Assembly (NCBI RefSeq): GCF_002072105.2
Contig: NZ_MTBC01000002.1
Location: 372,001-436,000 of the forward strand
Direction of reading: 5' to 3'
Origin: Croceivirga radicis
GTDB lineage: Bacteria; Bacteroidota; Bacteroidia; Flavobacteriales; Flavobacteriaceae
DNA: 64,000 bases
Below the pieces are notes generated by a model. It did no database searches and had not been told where the DNA came from. It saw only the letters and a program-made list of their open reading frames with translations. Positions within the stretch are counted from its first letter, which is position 1. The number at the start of each line of letters is the position of its first letter. A program made the position numbers and the translations under genes. Of this stretch, positions 63,323-64,000 are shown piece after piece.

Positions 63323-64000
63323 CTAATTGGTGATAGTTTCTGAGTTGGTATTGCCAATTCCTATTAAACTATCATAAACGTCTCCAAAATTTCTAAAATA
63401 CACCAATATTAAATAGTTGTTTTCGGTAAAATGGAAATCACCACTAATGAAATTGGGTTCAACGGAACCGTCTTCTTTTACCATTACATATTTATAGTTG
63501 TAAAAACCTTGCTTAAAGGGATAGGCTAATTCAAAATAGCCTGTTTCTTCATTGTAGGCCATTTTATTTTCTTCGGTCAGGTCATAATTGTTGAACTTGC
63601 CGGTAACGTATATACTGTTAAGTCCAAGTTCAGCGGTGTAAGGAAGTTTAAAGTGCACAAGGGTATATTCTGCTTCTCTAGAAACATCGGAGCCCTGTAA
63701 TGTTCTAATTTGAAAATCGCCATTTATGTCCGGGAAGTAGGTATATTTTTGGTCCTTTCTCAATTGATTGGCAAATAGATAATGATGATAGACATCTGTA
63801 TATTCTATCCTAGAAATGGCAAATGTAGGGGAGCGTAGGTCTTTGGTGTCAAAATTCAAATATTCGTTGCCACCATAAAATGATGCTTCTTGGTCATATT
63901 TATAAACCAATTCGTTTCCTAAGGTAAATTGAGGTTTAAGAGTATTAATACTAGTGTTCCACTGATAATTCTGTATAATATTTGTTTTTATTTGCTCTTT
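63323..64000 (-). CDS. Type IX secretion plug-domain protein (DUF5103), C-terminal part
   Basis: The frame is open to the right edge, so only the last ~225 residues are visible; the TTG at 63910 is internal. SISRIEYTDVYHHYLFANQ-like sequence, YTYFPDINGDFQIRT, an E-set-like YVTGKFNNYDLTEENKM domain and a final NNYLILVYFRNFGDVYDSLIGIG strand match DUF5103. Members of this family include the plug of the SprA translocon of the type IX secretion system in Flavobacterium. With porT and gldB/C it is the fourth secretion or gliding gene here. Confidence 0.82.
   Translation of the reverse strand, partial: KEQIKTNIIQNYQWNTSINTLKPQFTLGNELVYKYDQEASFYGGNEYLNFDTKDLRSPTFAISRIEYTDVYHHYLFANQLRKDQKYTYFPDINGDFQIRTLQGSDVSREAEYTLVHFKLPYTAELGLNSIYVTGKFNNYDLTEENKMAYNEETGYFELAYPFKQGFYNYKYVMVKEDGSVEPNFISGDFHFTENNYLILVYFRNFGDVYDSLIGIGNTNSETITN

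Noticed and set aside
1-64000. Long open frames antisense to strong genes (for example opposite nadV, murE, pnp, trkA)
   Set aside because: They have no recognisable protein features and lie entirely within well-supported genes on the other strand.
1-64000. CRISPR arrays, transposases, phage genes, rRNA genes, toxin-antitoxin pairs
   Set aside because: None seen: no regularly spaced repeats of CRISPR type, no DDE or tyrosine recombinase motif, and only one tRNA.

Overview
The window is a contiguous piece of a Bacteroidota chromosome, almost certainly family Flavobacteriaceae (genus not assignable by eye). The evidence is a short primary sigma factor without region 1.1, promoters of the TTG / TAnnTTTG type instead of -35/-10 boxes, no Shine-Dalgarno sequences, gliding and type IX secretion genes (gldB, gldC, porT, a plug-domain protein), the TamL lipoprotein, and family synteny such as dnaG / response regulator / nadE / gldB / gldC and porT / ubiE. 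There is no rRNA, phage, transposase, integrase or CRISPR array in view.

Layout. 1-5.6 kb: 3' end of dnaG, a response regulator whose phospho-acceptor position is Glu, nadE, gldB-gldC, a small membrane protein, engB and an alpha/beta hydrolase. 5.7-21.3 kb: the division and cell wall (dcw) cluster mraZ-rsmH-ftsL-ftsI-murE-mraY-murD-ftsW-murG-murC-ftsQ-ftsA-ftsZ, 13 genes on one strand with overlaps or gaps of at most 25 bases. It is preceded by an array of about 10-base-spaced MraZ-type boxes and closed by a strong terminator. 21.4-24.1 kb: yqeY, tRNA-Arg(TCG), a KdgK-like sugar kinase and two tandem META-domain lipoproteins.

24.2-27.3 kb is an NAD salvage unit: an NrtR-type Nudix regulator, a PRPP synthetase homologue and nicotinamide phosphoribosyltransferase. 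Three copies of one inverted repeat (TTGYGT-N7-ACRCAA) lie next to its genes and are proposed as the regulator's operators. nadE, the last step of NAD synthesis, is at 1.4 kb.

27.9-30.5 kb is the most unusual stretch: four small, A-rich, same-strand genes of mostly unknown function separated by imperfect hairpin sites. For three consecutive units the ten bases at the left end are the reverse complement (9-10 of 10) of ten bases just after the gene of the same unit, and not of the neighbouring unit. This is the signature left by site-specific insertion of circular gene cassettes as in integrons, so I read it as an integron-type cassette array without a visible integrase. One cassette encodes a nucleotide-cyclase-like protein.

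30.5-44.2 kb: decayed sequence, an AraC regulator, a DUF3089 hydrolase, an MFS transporter, ypdA-rpe, a 47 percent lysine protein, a lipoprotein dehydrogenase with a cytochrome c domain, rpoD, pnp and rpsO. 44.3-64 kb: accD-fbaA, TamL, an RNA methyltransferase, porT-ubiE, trkA-trkH, an aminotransferase with a fatty acid desaturase, rsmG, a DKNYY lipoprotein, a DinB protein, pruA, apaG, a DUF3667 protein and the 3' part of a type IX secretion plug-domain gene that runs off the right edge.
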